From NCBI GenBank assembly GCA_021780075.1, contig JAJXZL010000005.1:372001-436000 (forward strand): DNA of 64,000 bases, read 5' to 3'. The translations under genes were made by a program, and so were the position numbers. How positions within the stretch are numbered: position 1 is the stretch's first letter; every line of letters begins with the position of its first letter. The stretch comes from Acidobacteriota bacterium (GTDB lineage Bacteria > Acidobacteriota > Terriglobia > Terriglobales > Acidobacteriaceae). A model generated the notes under the pieces. The model ran no database searches, had not been told where the DNA came from, and saw only the letters and a program-made list of their open reading frames with translations. Below, piece after piece: positions 44,237-52,993 of the stretch.

Positions 44237-45583
44237 TTACGCCAGCTTCATTGCATCTGGATCCCAGTGCACAATCGCGTCGCGTTCCATGCTCAGGTTG
44301 CCCAAAAGCGCTGCTCCTGCCGCGCGATAGCCAAACACTGCATCTTCCACCACAGGCTTGCGCGAGCGAACTGAAGCAAAGAAATTTTTGAAGTGATCAT
44401 AGCTGTCGCTATAACCAGCCGGCGCCACGAACTTCTCAAATCCCACCGGCGGCTCGCCTTCAAAGTGCGTGCGCGGATACTTCTCCCGGTAGGCAGTCTG
44501 AATCTGCTTCTGCATCGCCATGGGGAACGTCTCAATCGTCAGGCCAGGCTCTTTCTCGCGCGGCACGCGGCTCACGATCACAGCATTGCCACCGATCTCC
44601 ATCGTGCCTTCAGAGCCGGTAAAGACGAGCCCTTCGCTCTCTTCGCCGCCGTCCACGAAGTTCACGCGCAGGCTCAGGTTGAATCCCTCGCGGTAATCAA
44701 ACAAGCCCAGCATCACGTCGGGCACGTCGCGGCCATCTTTCCAGAAGCGCAACCCGCCCGTGGCCATGCCCCGCGTGGGCCCGTTCGATCCAGTAATGAA
44801 GTGCGTCCCGCTGAACAGATGCACAAACAGGTCGCCCGCCACCCCGGATCCATAAGCCTTCCATTTGCGCCACTGGAAGAAGTGCTCTGCATTAAAGGGA
44901 ATCTTCGGCGCTGTCCCCTCAAAGCGCAGCCAGTCGCAGGTTTCAGGCGAGGCGTCCGGCGGAACCGTATAGTTCCACGCGCCCATCGACGAGTTGCGAT
45001 CCCACCGCGCCGTCACCATGTTCAGTTGGCCAATCGTGCCCGCCGCCAGCAGTTCCTTGGCCTTCGCGTACAGCACCGAACTCACGCGCTGGCTGCCAAT
45101 CTGGATAATGCGGTTCGTAGCGCGCGCTGTTTCGATCATCTCCGGTCCATCGGAGTAGAGATGAATCATCGGCTTCTCGCAATACACATCCTTGCCCGCC
45201 TTCATCGCATCCACTGACGCCTGCTTGTGCCAGTGGTCGGGCGTGCCAATGATGACCGCGTCAATGTCCTTGCGCGCAAGAATTTCGTTGTAGTCGCGCG
45301 TGGTGAAGATGTCCTTACCCCACAGTTCCTTGCTGTGCGCAAGCCGGCCATCGTAGCAATCGGCCACGGCCATCAGCTTCACGCCGGGCACCTGCAGCGC
45401 AACCTTTGTATCGCCCTGCCCCTGCCCGCCCGCGCCGATCAGCGCAATCTGGATGTGATCGTTTGCGCCAATGCGCCGCGCCGGTTCGCCCTGCGCCGCC
45501 ACCAGCGCATGCATCCTGGGTCCAAGCAATGTTCCTGCCGATACCGCCCCTGCCGCTCTCAGAAAATTCCTGCGATTCAACAT
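44237..45583 (-). CDS. Gfo/Idh/MocA-family oxidoreductase with Tat signal
   Basis: 448 residues from the ATG at 45583. A twin-arginine signal (LNRRNFLRAAG) is followed by the NAD(P)-binding Rossmann motif IALIGAGGQGQGDTKVAL. CEKPMIHLYSDG is the usual conserved block, and the substrate domain follows. Such exported members usually act on sugars or glycosides, but the substrate cannot be told. It stands alone between two minus-strand genes. Confidence 0.92.
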   Translation of the reverse strand: MLNRRNFLRAAGAVSAGTLLGPRMHALVAAQGEPARRIGANDHIQIALIGAGGQGQGDTKVALQVPGVKLMAVADCYDGRLAHSKELWGKDIFTTRDYNEILARKDIDAVIIGTPDHWHKQASVDAMKAGKDVYCEKPMIHLYSDGPEMIETARATNRIIQIGSQRVSSVLYAKAKELLAAGTIGQLNMVTARWDRNSSMGAWNYTVPPDASPETCDWLRFEGTAPKIPFNAEHFFQWRKWKAYGSGVAGDLFVHLFSGTHFITGSNGPTRGMATGGLRFWKDGRDVPDVMLGLFDYREGFNLSLRVNFVDGGEESEGLVFTGSEGTMEIGGNAVIVSRVPREKEPGLTIETFPMAMQKQIQTAYREKYPRTHFEGEPPVGFEKFVAPAGYSDSYDHFKNFFASVRSRKPVVEDAVFGYRAAGAALLGNLSMERDAIVHWDPDAMKLA

Positions 45584-45657
45584 GCGCACACGTCCCTCCA
45601 GACTTCCGCTTACAACCATACACTCGAATTGCTGTGCCTATCAGGCGCGTACGCCGC

Positions 45658-48492
45658 TCAGTCGTCGTCATCCTTGCGCGGCTTCGCTCTGTGCTGCGTC
45701 AACATCGCAGGCACCGTCGCGCTGCCCATCGCGTCCTTCCACAGGATCACGTTCAGCTTCTGCGCATCGGCGCGATCCGCGTGGCGAAAGTCCATCTTCA
45801 TGCTCTCTTTTGCGCCCACCGCCGTCTTCGCATTGGCCGTATAAATCAGACCATTGTCCCGGTTCGAGTAGTCCGCCTCATAAGCCGGTTGGTCACCGGG
45901 GCCCGTGAACAACGTCGAAATCAGTGAGCTGAACGCGTCGTTGTTATTCATCGGCGGCAACCCCAGCAGCGACTCCATCGTGCGCACCACGCTCACCGTC
46001 GAGTAGAATCGGCTGTCGACAAACGGCGCGCCATGCGGCCCGTGCGGCGCATACTTACTGATCACCAGCGCGTAGCTGCGATGCGCGTCCACATGGTCCG
46101 CGCCGTCCTGCGCATCATCTTCCAGAATAAAGAAGGCCGTGTCATCCCAGAATGGCGAGTGAGAAATGGCCTCCACCGCGCGGCCCACGGCCAGGTCATT
46201 GTCCGCTACCGACGATTTTGGCGTCGGTCCACCGGGCCGCGTGCCCGCCGTGTGGTCGTTGGGAAAGCGCAGCATCACGAAGTTGGGCATCGTATCTTTG
46301 CCCTGCTCCTTCTCCGCCACCCACGCCTTCAAATGCCGCATGAAGATATCCATGCGAATCTGGTCAGGAATGTCCAGTTTGAAGTCCGGAGCCTCTGCTG
46401 CAAAGTGACCCACCAGTTCCGGCTTGGTGGCAATATTCGCCGCAATCAGCGGAATTGCCCAGGGCCACTTGTTCACGCCGCCACCCCACTCCTCCGGCAG
46501 CGACTCGCCGGGAGCGATCGCCGTCTGCGCGCAGTTCTGCCCCGGCAGCACCGGCCCCAGTTGCGGATTCACCGTCCTCACTTCATTGCAGAAGGTGCTG
46601 GCGATGAACTCGCCGAAGTGATAGTACGTCTTGCCGTGCGCAGCAAGATTGCCCCACAGGTAGCCGCTGGCCGGCTCGTTCACATCGGGAATCTTCTGTA
46701 GCAGCGGATAGCCCTCAGCCACCACGCCTTCAAAGTCATACGTGCGCTGCCCGCCGCGATAGGACTGTTGCCAGGTCTTCTCCAGATAGTCCGTGCCAAT
46801 CGCAGCCGTGGACCAGACGTGCCCGTCGCCCGAGACCTCGCCCGAGTCAAAGAAATTATCAAGCACGCCAAACTGCAGCGCCAGCTTGTGTATGTTGGGC
46901 GTGACCGAAGCACCATACATCGTCAGCCTCGGATCGCCATTGCCAACGGGCTTGCCATCCTGCTGCAGATCGCCCAGCACCTGATCGTATGTGCGATTCT
47001 CCTTGATGATATAAATCACGTGCTTGATGCGATTCTGTGTCGCGCCTGCAAAGCGCACAGATTCTGCCGCGGCCTTCATGCGGTTTGACTCCAGCACCAC
47101 CTGCGTCCACTGCGGCAAGTTCTTGTCAATCGCAGCCTCGTCCATCGTCGCCAGCGAGCCATGCAGCATCGCGGCAATATAGGCATACTTGCGCACATAG
47201 TGCTTGCCGCGCGATGAGGCTCCCGTCGGCATCGGAGTGCCGTTCGGCCCGGCTCCCTGCCCCTTCGCCGTGGCCACGTAAAGCTTGCCTCCGGTGGGCG
47301 AAGCCAGAAACGCCATCGACATCGGCATCCACTCCGTCGGCACAAAACCGTCCGGCTCCACCATCCCCTTCCGCGCCGCCTTCGCGGTCAGCTTCCGTGT
47401 GTCGATCACGGCAACCGCGTCACTGATCGCATTCGCCACATACAGGCGGCTTCCCGCAGTATTCAGCGCCAGCGCTTCCGGCTCCGCTCCAAAGAAACTC
47501 TGCCCCGGCAGGCGCGTGTCAAAGTAGCCTTTCACTGAGAACTGTCCCGCGCCCACATTGACCGCTGCAACCGCATCGCGATTGGCAAGCGCCACATAAA
47601 GCGTCCTTCCATCCGACGCCAACGCAAAGTCGCACGGATGCGTGCCTGGCGCGATGGCGCTCAAGGGCTTCAGCAGCGCCAGCTTGCGTCCCACGGCATT
47701 CTTCACAAGATCGAGTTCAACGATCTCCGACGCATTCCACAGCGCAACAAACGCGCGGCGCCCATCCTGCGAGAGCGCCAGTGCGATGGGATACGTGGAT
47801 GGCACCGCATTGTTCTCGGATAAGTCAAAGCGGTGCTCAATCGCGCCTGTCGCTGGGTCAAGCAGCAGCACATCGTCTGAGAGATTGTCCGCCACGAGCA
47901 GCTTCTCCGCGCCCGCCTTCCCTGCCACCGCAATGGCCGCCGGAAAAGGTACGCCCTTGTCGCCTTCCGCATCGCCGATCAGCTTCGTCTTGCGCCCCGG
48001 CGCAAGCTGCTGCAGCGGCAGGCGGATCATGCGCTCGGGCGCAATCTTGCCGTCGTTGAAACGGTAGACCAGCACGCCGCTGCCCGTGTCGCCCTTGCCC
48101 TTGCCAAGCGGGTCGGTAGTGGACCCGATGCTCGCATACAAGTGACTGCCGTCCCTGCTGAACGCCAGCCCGGAGTAGAGCGTCTGCTTCGCATCCACCT
48201 CCGTGCGTGCGTCAGGAAAATCCGCCAGCGCGCCAGTGCGTGTATCGAACACGGCCAGCGACTGATCGTAGTCCGACTCTGCCGTGCCATAGCCGGCATT
48301 GACCGTGACCACGTAGCGCCGGTCCGGCGAGACAGCCATGGACATTGGAAGGCTGTTCAGCCGTTCCGGTTGGCCGGGAATTGGCCCGATCAGTTGCTTG
48401 CTGGTGGGCAGATCGCGCGTTTGCGCGGCCATAGTCTGTGCCGTAAGGGCGATGGCCACAGTGGCCACCGTAAGAAGCGCTTCGACTCGCAT
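45658..48492 (-). CDS. Beta-propeller/phosphoesterase fusion, secreted
   Basis: 944 residues. A signal peptide (about 1-23) is followed by a beta-propeller of YVTN type (about 40-430; repeats such as AVSPDRRYVVTVN, LVADNLSDDVLLLD, LYVANAISDAVAVID). The C-terminal half begins IKHVIYIIKENRTYDQVLGDL, the start of phospholipase C/acid-phosphatase-type phosphoesterases (PF04185-like), with DDAQDGADHVDAHR near the end. Likely periplasmic hydrolysis of a phosphoester or phosphonate. The propeller may bind the substrate or a partner. A spare basic/Asp tail (KPRKDDDD) ends it. Confidence 0.88.
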   Translation of the reverse strand: MRVEALLTVATVAIALTAQTMAAQTRDLPTSKQLIGPIPGQPERLNSLPMSMAVSPDRRYVVTVNAGYGTAESDYDQSLAVFDTRTGALADFPDARTEVDAKQTLYSGLAFSRDGSHLYASIGSTTDPLGKGKGDTGSGVLVYRFNDGKIAPERMIRLPLQQLAPGRKTKLIGDAEGDKGVPFPAAIAVAGKAGAEKLLVADNLSDDVLLLDPATGAIEHRFDLSENNAVPSTYPIALALSQDGRRAFVALWNASEIVELDLVKNAVGRKLALLKPLSAIAPGTHPCDFALASDGRTLYVALANRDAVAAVNVGAGQFSVKGYFDTRLPGQSFFGAEPEALALNTAGSRLYVANAISDAVAVIDTRKLTAKAARKGMVEPDGFVPTEWMPMSMAFLASPTGGKLYVATAKGQGAGPNGTPMPTGASSRGKHYVRKYAYIAAMLHGSLATMDEAAIDKNLPQWTQVVLESNRMKAAAESVRFAGATQNRIKHVIYIIKENRTYDQVLGDLQQDGKPVGNGDPRLTMYGASVTPNIHKLALQFGVLDNFFDSGEVSGDGHVWSTAAIGTDYLEKTWQQSYRGGQRTYDFEGVVAEGYPLLQKIPDVNEPASGYLWGNLAAHGKTYYHFGEFIASTFCNEVRTVNPQLGPVLPGQNCAQTAIAPGESLPEEWGGGVNKWPWAIPLIAANIATKPELVGHFAAEAPDFKLDIPDQIRMDIFMRHLKAWVAEKEQGKDTMPNFVMLRFPNDHTAGTRPGGPTPKSSVADNDLAVGRAVEAISHSPFWDDTAFFILEDDAQDGADHVDAHRSYALVISKYAPHGPHGAPFVDSRFYSTVSVVRTMESLLGLPPMNNNDAFSSLISTLFTGPGDQPAYEADYSNRDNGLIYTANAKTAVGAKESMKMDFRHADRADAQKLNVILWKDAMGSATVPAMLTQHRAKPRKDDDD

Positions 48493-48617
48493 GGCAAAAC
48501 AATAGCAAAGTCCCCGGGCCTTCGTGTTTCGCCGTGGTTACACGGCGGAAAATGCGCCGCATTCCCGTACGATTTCGATGCGCGAAGCCTGCGCCGTGCG
48601 AGGGCTCTCCTGCAATA

Positions 48618-49784
48618 ATGAGCAGTATGCATATGGTGATTACTGCGGAGAAGCTCTGGGATGGTACCCGACTGCTCGACCACCCGGCGGTCATGATCGA
48701 AGACGGGAGGCTGGCCTCCATCGCCAGCCGCGAATCGGCCGAGTTGCGCGCCGGCGTGCGCGTGCTGGATTTTCCCGGCGCAATACTTGCTCCTGCGTTC
48801 TTTGACGTGCACATTCACGGCGCCGCAGGGCACGACCTCATGGAGGCCACACCCGAAGCGCTCGGCACAATCAGCAGCTTTCTCGCCACGCGTGGAACGG
48901 GCAACTTTCTGGCAACCACCGTTACCGCTCCGCTGGACACGACGCTTCGCGCTGTGGAGGGACTTGCCAGACTGATCGCGCAGCCGCCCGCTGCGGGGCA
49001 TGCGCGGCCGCTCGGCATTCATCTGGAAGGGCCGTTCCTTTCGCATGCAAAGCGCGGCGTACAGCCGGCGCAACACCTGCTCGCCCCGGACATTGCCACT
49101 TTCGATCGCCTGTTCGATGCCGCTGAAGGTCACGTGCGCCTGATGACACTGGCGCCCGAGCTACCCGGTGCGGTGGAACTGGCCGCGCACGCCACCCGTC
49201 GCGGCGTCCGCGTGTCCGTCGGCCACTCCAACGCCACCGCTGCTGAAACCCGCGCCGCCATTGCCGCCGGAGCCGCAAGTGCCACTCACACCTTCAATGC
49301 CATGCGCCCGCTCGACCACCGCGAGCCCGGCATCCTCGGCACCGTGCTCACCAGCGACGCGCTCTATGCCGAATTGGTCTGTGACGGCATCCACACCGCG
49401 CCAGAGATTGTGCAGTTGTGGTGGCGCGCCAAAGGATCTGAGCGAGCCATTCTCGTAACCGACGCCATGAGCGCCGCCGGAATGCCCGACGGTGAATATC
49501 AGCTCGGCGGATTTGCCGTGCAGGTGGCCGATGGCCGCGCCATGGCCAATGGAGTGTTGGCTGGAAGTGTGCTCACACTGGACCGCGCACTCGCCAACTT
49601 CGTTGCATTCACCGGCGCAACGGTTGAGCAGGGACTGCGACTGATCACGGCCAATCCAGCCGCGATGACGGGACTCACCGGCCAGGCCGGTTCACTCACC
49701 GTTGGACAGCCCGCGAACCTGGTGGCCATCGATCCAGCAGGGCGGCTGGCAGGTTCGGTGATAGGCGGCCAGCCCGTTCGCTGA
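48618..49784 (+). CDS. nagA: N-acetylglucosamine-6-phosphate deacetylase
   Basis: 389 residues from the ATG at 48618 (ATGs at 48627 and 48633 are alternatives). It removes acetate from GlcNAc-6-phosphate. An amidohydrolase-type fold with HIHG in FDVHIHGAAG, HLEGPFLS, VSVGHSNA, GATSATHTFNAM-like (here GAASATHTFNAM), LVTDAMSAAG and the C-terminal NPAAMTGL block. The stop codon is 3 bases from the end of the convergent kinase gene, which fits a GlcNAc catabolic pair. Confidence 0.93.
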   Translation: MSSMHMVITAEKLWDGTRLLDHPAVMIEDGRLASIASRESAELRAGVRVLDFPGAILAPAFFDVHIHGAAGHDLMEATPEALGTISSFLATRGTGNFLATTVTAPLDTTLRAVEGLARLIAQPPAAGHARPLGIHLEGPFLSHAKRGVQPAQHLLAPDIATFDRLFDAAEGHVRLMTLAPELPGAVELAAHATRRGVRVSVGHSNATAAETRAAIAAGAASATHTFNAMRPLDHREPGILGTVLTSDALYAELVCDGIHTAPEIVQLWWRAKGSERAILVTDAMSAAGMPDGEYQLGGFAVQVADGRAMANGVLAGSVLTLDRALANFVAFTGATVEQGLRLITANPAAMTGLTGQAGSLTVGQPANLVAIDPAGRLAGSVIGGQPVR

Positions 49785-49787
49785 GGC

Positions 49788-50717
49788 TTAGACCTTGGCT
49801 TCGGCTAAGCGCTGAGCTCGCCAGAGAGCGCCTTCGATACCGGCGACTTCCTTTTGGCCAATGGGCATCAGGGGGGCAGCCGCGCGCAGACCGGCAAAGA
49901 AAGGCTCGCGCACCAGCCGCGCTTTTCCAATCACGCTGCCAATCCACGCCACGGGAACCTCATCGGTCACGTTGCGCTTGCGGCGCAGCTTGGAGCGGAC
50001 CAACAGCACGGAATCAATCAGATAGGCCGCCGCCTCCTGCAAAATGCCCGCTGCCACCGCGTCGCCTTCCTCGGCTAACATGCTGATGATGGGTGCTAGG
50101 GCGGCAAAGTCCGGCCCCGGCGTGCTATCGCCCAGATTCACCAGTTCTTCAATCGTTTCTGTTCCCCAGGCGCGTCCGACCTCATCCAGAATGCGCGTAG
50201 ATACCTCGTGGTCGTAGGCCTTCAGCGCGTTGCGAACCGCCTGCAGGCCAATCCAGTAGCCTGAGCCCTCGTCGCCCAACCGCGAACTCCATCCGCCTGC
50301 GCTCTCGCGTCCGCCGCCCGGTGCTCGCCCTATGCAATTGCTTCCGGTACCGGCAATCTGCAGAATGCCAGGGCCACCCTTGAAGGCCGCGTCCAGCGCA
50401 ATCACCTCGTCCCCCACAACCTCGGAGCGCTCGACGCCAAAGTCGCTGAAAACCTCCGTTATCCACTCGGCAACGCCAGGCATTGAGGCACTGGCCACGC
50501 CAGCTGTGGCCGCCCGTACCCCGCTGACGCCCGCCTGCCTGTAGACCTCTTTAAGCAGGGCGCGCAGATTGTCTTCCGCTACCTGTGCGCCCACACGCAA
50601 CCGCTTGATGGAACCCATCTCCGCAAAGGCCAGAACTCGCTCGCCATCGGCGATGGATGCACGCGTGCGCGTCCCTCCGCCATCAATCCCCAGAACCACA
50701 CTCATCGGTCTTTTCAC
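49788..50717 (-). CDS. N-acetylglucosamine-kinase-like ATPase (BadF/BadG/BcrA/BcrD family)
   Basis: 309 residues. Phosphate-binding loop LGIDGGGTRTRA at the N-terminus, IAGTGSNCIGR in the middle and WSSRLGDEGSGYWIGLQAV as the family signature. These ATP-dependent sugar kinases often phosphorylate N-acetylglucosamine or related amino sugars. The convergent nagA neighbour supports that. The start may be MSVVLG, four codons in. Confidence 0.87.
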   Translation of the reverse strand: MKRPMSVVLGIDGGGTRTRASIADGERVLAFAEMGSIKRLRVGAQVAEDNLRALLKEVYRQAGVSGVRAATAGVASASMPGVAEWITEVFSDFGVERSEVVGDEVIALDAAFKGGPGILQIAGTGSNCIGRAPGGGRESAGGWSSRLGDEGSGYWIGLQAVRNALKAYDHEVSTRILDEVGRAWGTETIEELVNLGDSTPGPDFAALAPIISMLAEEGDAVAAGILQEAAAYLIDSVLLVRSKLRRKRNVTDEVPVAWIGSVIGKARLVREPFFAGLRAAAPLMPIGQKEVAGIEGALWRAQRLAEAKV

Positions 50718-50750
50718 TCCTCCATCTGCATGATTGACGAGACAGCCTGC

Positions 50751-52073
50751 CTATTTGGCTAAGTACGCGCCGTCATCGCGCAGCGTTCCAGCCAAAATGT
50801 TCAGGCTGCCGTCCGATTTCGGGGGAGTAAGTCCGAGCAGATGCGCAAGCCATGGATACAAATTAACGTTCTCAAAAGGCAGAACGGTGCGCCCGGAGAC
50901 GATGTCAGGCCCGGCAGCAAAAAAACTGGCCTTCATCTCAGGCATTTTGCGAGGGTCATAGCCGTGCATGCCGCGGGCCGGAGCATGGTCCGGCTTGCCT
51001 GCGGGGGGTGCATGGGCGCGGATGACGTAGGGGCCCGTGGCAATCACTACCGGGTCGCCTTCGCGCGGATTTCCGTTGAAGTAAAGGCCCGCCGGCACAT
51101 CTTTCCTGCGATAAACAACGAACTCCGATGACGCCCTCTTGAGCTGATTGTAGACGCGGGCACGGTCCGCCTCCGTCTTGCCATACAGCAGGTCCCCAGC
51201 CGTCTCAAAACCGGTAAGGTCGGCAAAATGATCCAAAGTAATCCAGCCGCCTTCCACTTTGGCCATGCCGTGATCGCTCACTACCACGAGGTCGATCGGC
51301 AGGCCGGTTCCATCGAGGCCTGTCTTCAGCTTGCCCACCAGTGCGTCCATCTTGGCCACGGCAGCCTTGGTTTCTGGCGCATCCGGACCAAACTCGTGCC
51401 CTTCGTGGTCCGGTTCGGAGTAGTAGAGGGTAATAAAGTGCGGGCGCTCGGCCTCGGGCAAACGCAGCCAGGCCAGCACCTGCGCAATGCGCGCGGCGTC
51501 GTCGATCTTGTCGTCGAAGCGCAAATAGTACGTCGGACGAAAGCCTGCAATCTTTGCCTCGGAACCGGGCCAGAACAGGCATGCCGAGCGCATGCCCTGG
51601 CTCTCTGCCAGGCTCCACAGCGGCACGCCGCTATACCAACTGCCGTCCGTCACGGCCACGGCATCCTTGATGGTGTAGCGGGCTTGTTTGGCTTCGTCGT
51701 AAAAGCTGTTGGCTACCAGGCCGTGGTGCTCCGGATAAAGGCCTGTCACAATCGAAAAGTGGTTGGGAAACGTCAGCGAAGGGAAGCTTGGCAGCATCCC
51801 CTCCGGAGCCCACACACCCTGCTTGCCCAGCGCCAGCAGATGCGGTGCCCCATCGCGTACGGCATAGTCCCAGCGAAATCCATCCAGCGAGACAAGCACC
51901 ACATAATGGGCCTTCCGCGCCGCGGGCGTGTTCGGGCCGTTGTCTACATGAAGTACCGGTAACGCCGCATGCTCGCCTGCCCCCTGTGCCGCAACCTGCC
52001 GCGGACCAACCGCCAGCCCAAGCGCGAGCACAAGACCAGCAAGGGCAACCCGGCCCCATGCGCGAAATCGCAT
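50751..52073 (-). CDS. Secreted ENPP-like phosphodiesterase/pyrophosphatase
   Basis: 440 residues. Signal peptide (about 1-29), then the alkaline-phosphatase fold of nucleotide pyrophosphatases: VLVSLDGFRWDY with the first metal Asp, FPSLTFPNHFSIVTGLYPEHHG with the catalytic Thr (the Ser-Leu-Thr segment) and its metal Asn, then SEPDHEGHEFG and VVSDHGMAKVEG with the second metal ligands and the final GMHGYDPR. Likely cleaves nucleotide or lipid phosphodiesters in the periplasm. Confidence 0.9.
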   Translation of the reverse strand: MRFRAWGRVALAGLVLALGLAVGPRQVAAQGAGEHAALPVLHVDNGPNTPAARKAHYVVLVSLDGFRWDYAVRDGAPHLLALGKQGVWAPEGMLPSFPSLTFPNHFSIVTGLYPEHHGLVANSFYDEAKQARYTIKDAVAVTDGSWYSGVPLWSLAESQGMRSACLFWPGSEAKIAGFRPTYYLRFDDKIDDAARIAQVLAWLRLPEAERPHFITLYYSEPDHEGHEFGPDAPETKAAVAKMDALVGKLKTGLDGTGLPIDLVVVSDHGMAKVEGGWITLDHFADLTGFETAGDLLYGKTEADRARVYNQLKRASSEFVVYRRKDVPAGLYFNGNPREGDPVVIATGPYVIRAHAPPAGKPDHAPARGMHGYDPRKMPEMKASFFAAGPDIVSGRTVLPFENVNLYPWLAHLLGLTPPKSDGSLNILAGTLRDDGAYLAK

Positions 52074-52202
52074 TAACGATCCCCCTCACTTCAGCTTATC
52101 GCACAAGAGGGCCAGAAACCCGAGGCGGTTGGGCGGGCAATGCGGCGAGCGTCCCCTGCACAGCCAAGACTGCCTGCAAGGAACGGGCATGCTGGTGCAC
52201 AG

Positions 52203-52234
52203 CCATCCTTGCAGCAATCAAGCTGCAAGGATGG
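52203..52234 (-). terminator. Hairpin after the cytochrome c gene
   Basis: CCATCCTTGCAGC and GCTGCAAGGATGG form a perfect 13-bp stem around the loop AATCAA, 12 bases after the cytochrome stop on the minus strand. There is no T-run, but its place between the two minus-strand genes argues for termination or mRNA end protection. Confidence 0.6.
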
Positions 52235-52245
52235 ACGAGTTGTCG

Positions 52246-52809
52246 CTATCTATTGGGCGCGGGCGGCGTGTTTGTCGGCGGAGTGGCCGGCGGAGCCGCT
52301 GGCGGTGCTGCCGCTGGCGGCTCGGCGGGGGCCGTCGCTGGTGTCGCCGGCTGGGCTGCCGGCGCCGCGCCTGCTGGTGCCGCGGGCTGCTGCCTGGCCA
52401 TGCCGCGAATGTAGACGATCAGGTTCTTCACTTCGTCATCCGTAGCGCGGCCCGTGCCCTCGGGGGGCATCTTGTCCTTTCCCTTGCGGATGATGTCGAA
52501 CAGCTCCTGGTCCTGCTTGCCCGCCAGCGATTTGGAATCGGTCCAGTCGGCAAGCGTCAACTGCATGTCTTTGGCAACGTCGGTCTTGCCGTCTCCGTTG
52601 TCGCCGTGGCAGAGCGCACAGTCGATTGCATAAAGCTTCTTCGCCTTCTCGCGCCCTTGAGCGGCAATTTGTGCTGGAGTCGGCCCGGAAGGCTCAGGTG
52701 TCTTGGCGGCTGGTTTGTGGTGGGTTGCTTGCGGCGGAAGCGCCCACGAGGGCGCGGCGGCAATTTCAAACAAGACAACCGCTGAAAGGAGCAGGAACGG
52801 CTTGAACAT
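52246..52809 (-). CDS. Secreted c-type cytochrome with Pro/Ala-rich tail
   Basis: 187 residues. Signal peptide (about 1-23), one heme-binding CALCH motif (about residue 64) in KLYAIDCALCHGDNGDGKT, and KMPPEGTGRATDDEVKNLIVYIRG, where the Met of KMPP should be the sixth ligand. The final 50 residues are Pro/Ala repeats, perhaps a spacer. A small monoheme electron carrier; the partner is unknown. Confidence 0.93.
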   Translation of the reverse strand: MFKPFLLLSAVVLFEIAAAPSWALPPQATHHKPAAKTPEPSGPTPAQIAAQGREKAKKLYAIDCALCHGDNGDGKTDVAKDMQLTLADWTDSKSLAGKQDQELFDIIRKGKDKMPPEGTGRATDDEVKNLIVYIRGMARQQPAAPAGAAPAAQPATPATAPAEPPAAAPPAAPPATPPTNTPPAPNR

Positions 52810-52993
52810 TGTGCTCTCCTCAGTTGCAGGTGTCGGGGATGGGCATCTTGCAGCTGTGTTCTATTCTTCGACTGCATTATAGGTCGAGCGGGGAACGAAA
52901 CGCATCCTTATTTGTGCAGAGTACCCATTACGGAACACCGGGACGCTTGACCCTCGGTGTCACCGCAACCGAGGTTGTGGTATAGCTTTACCC

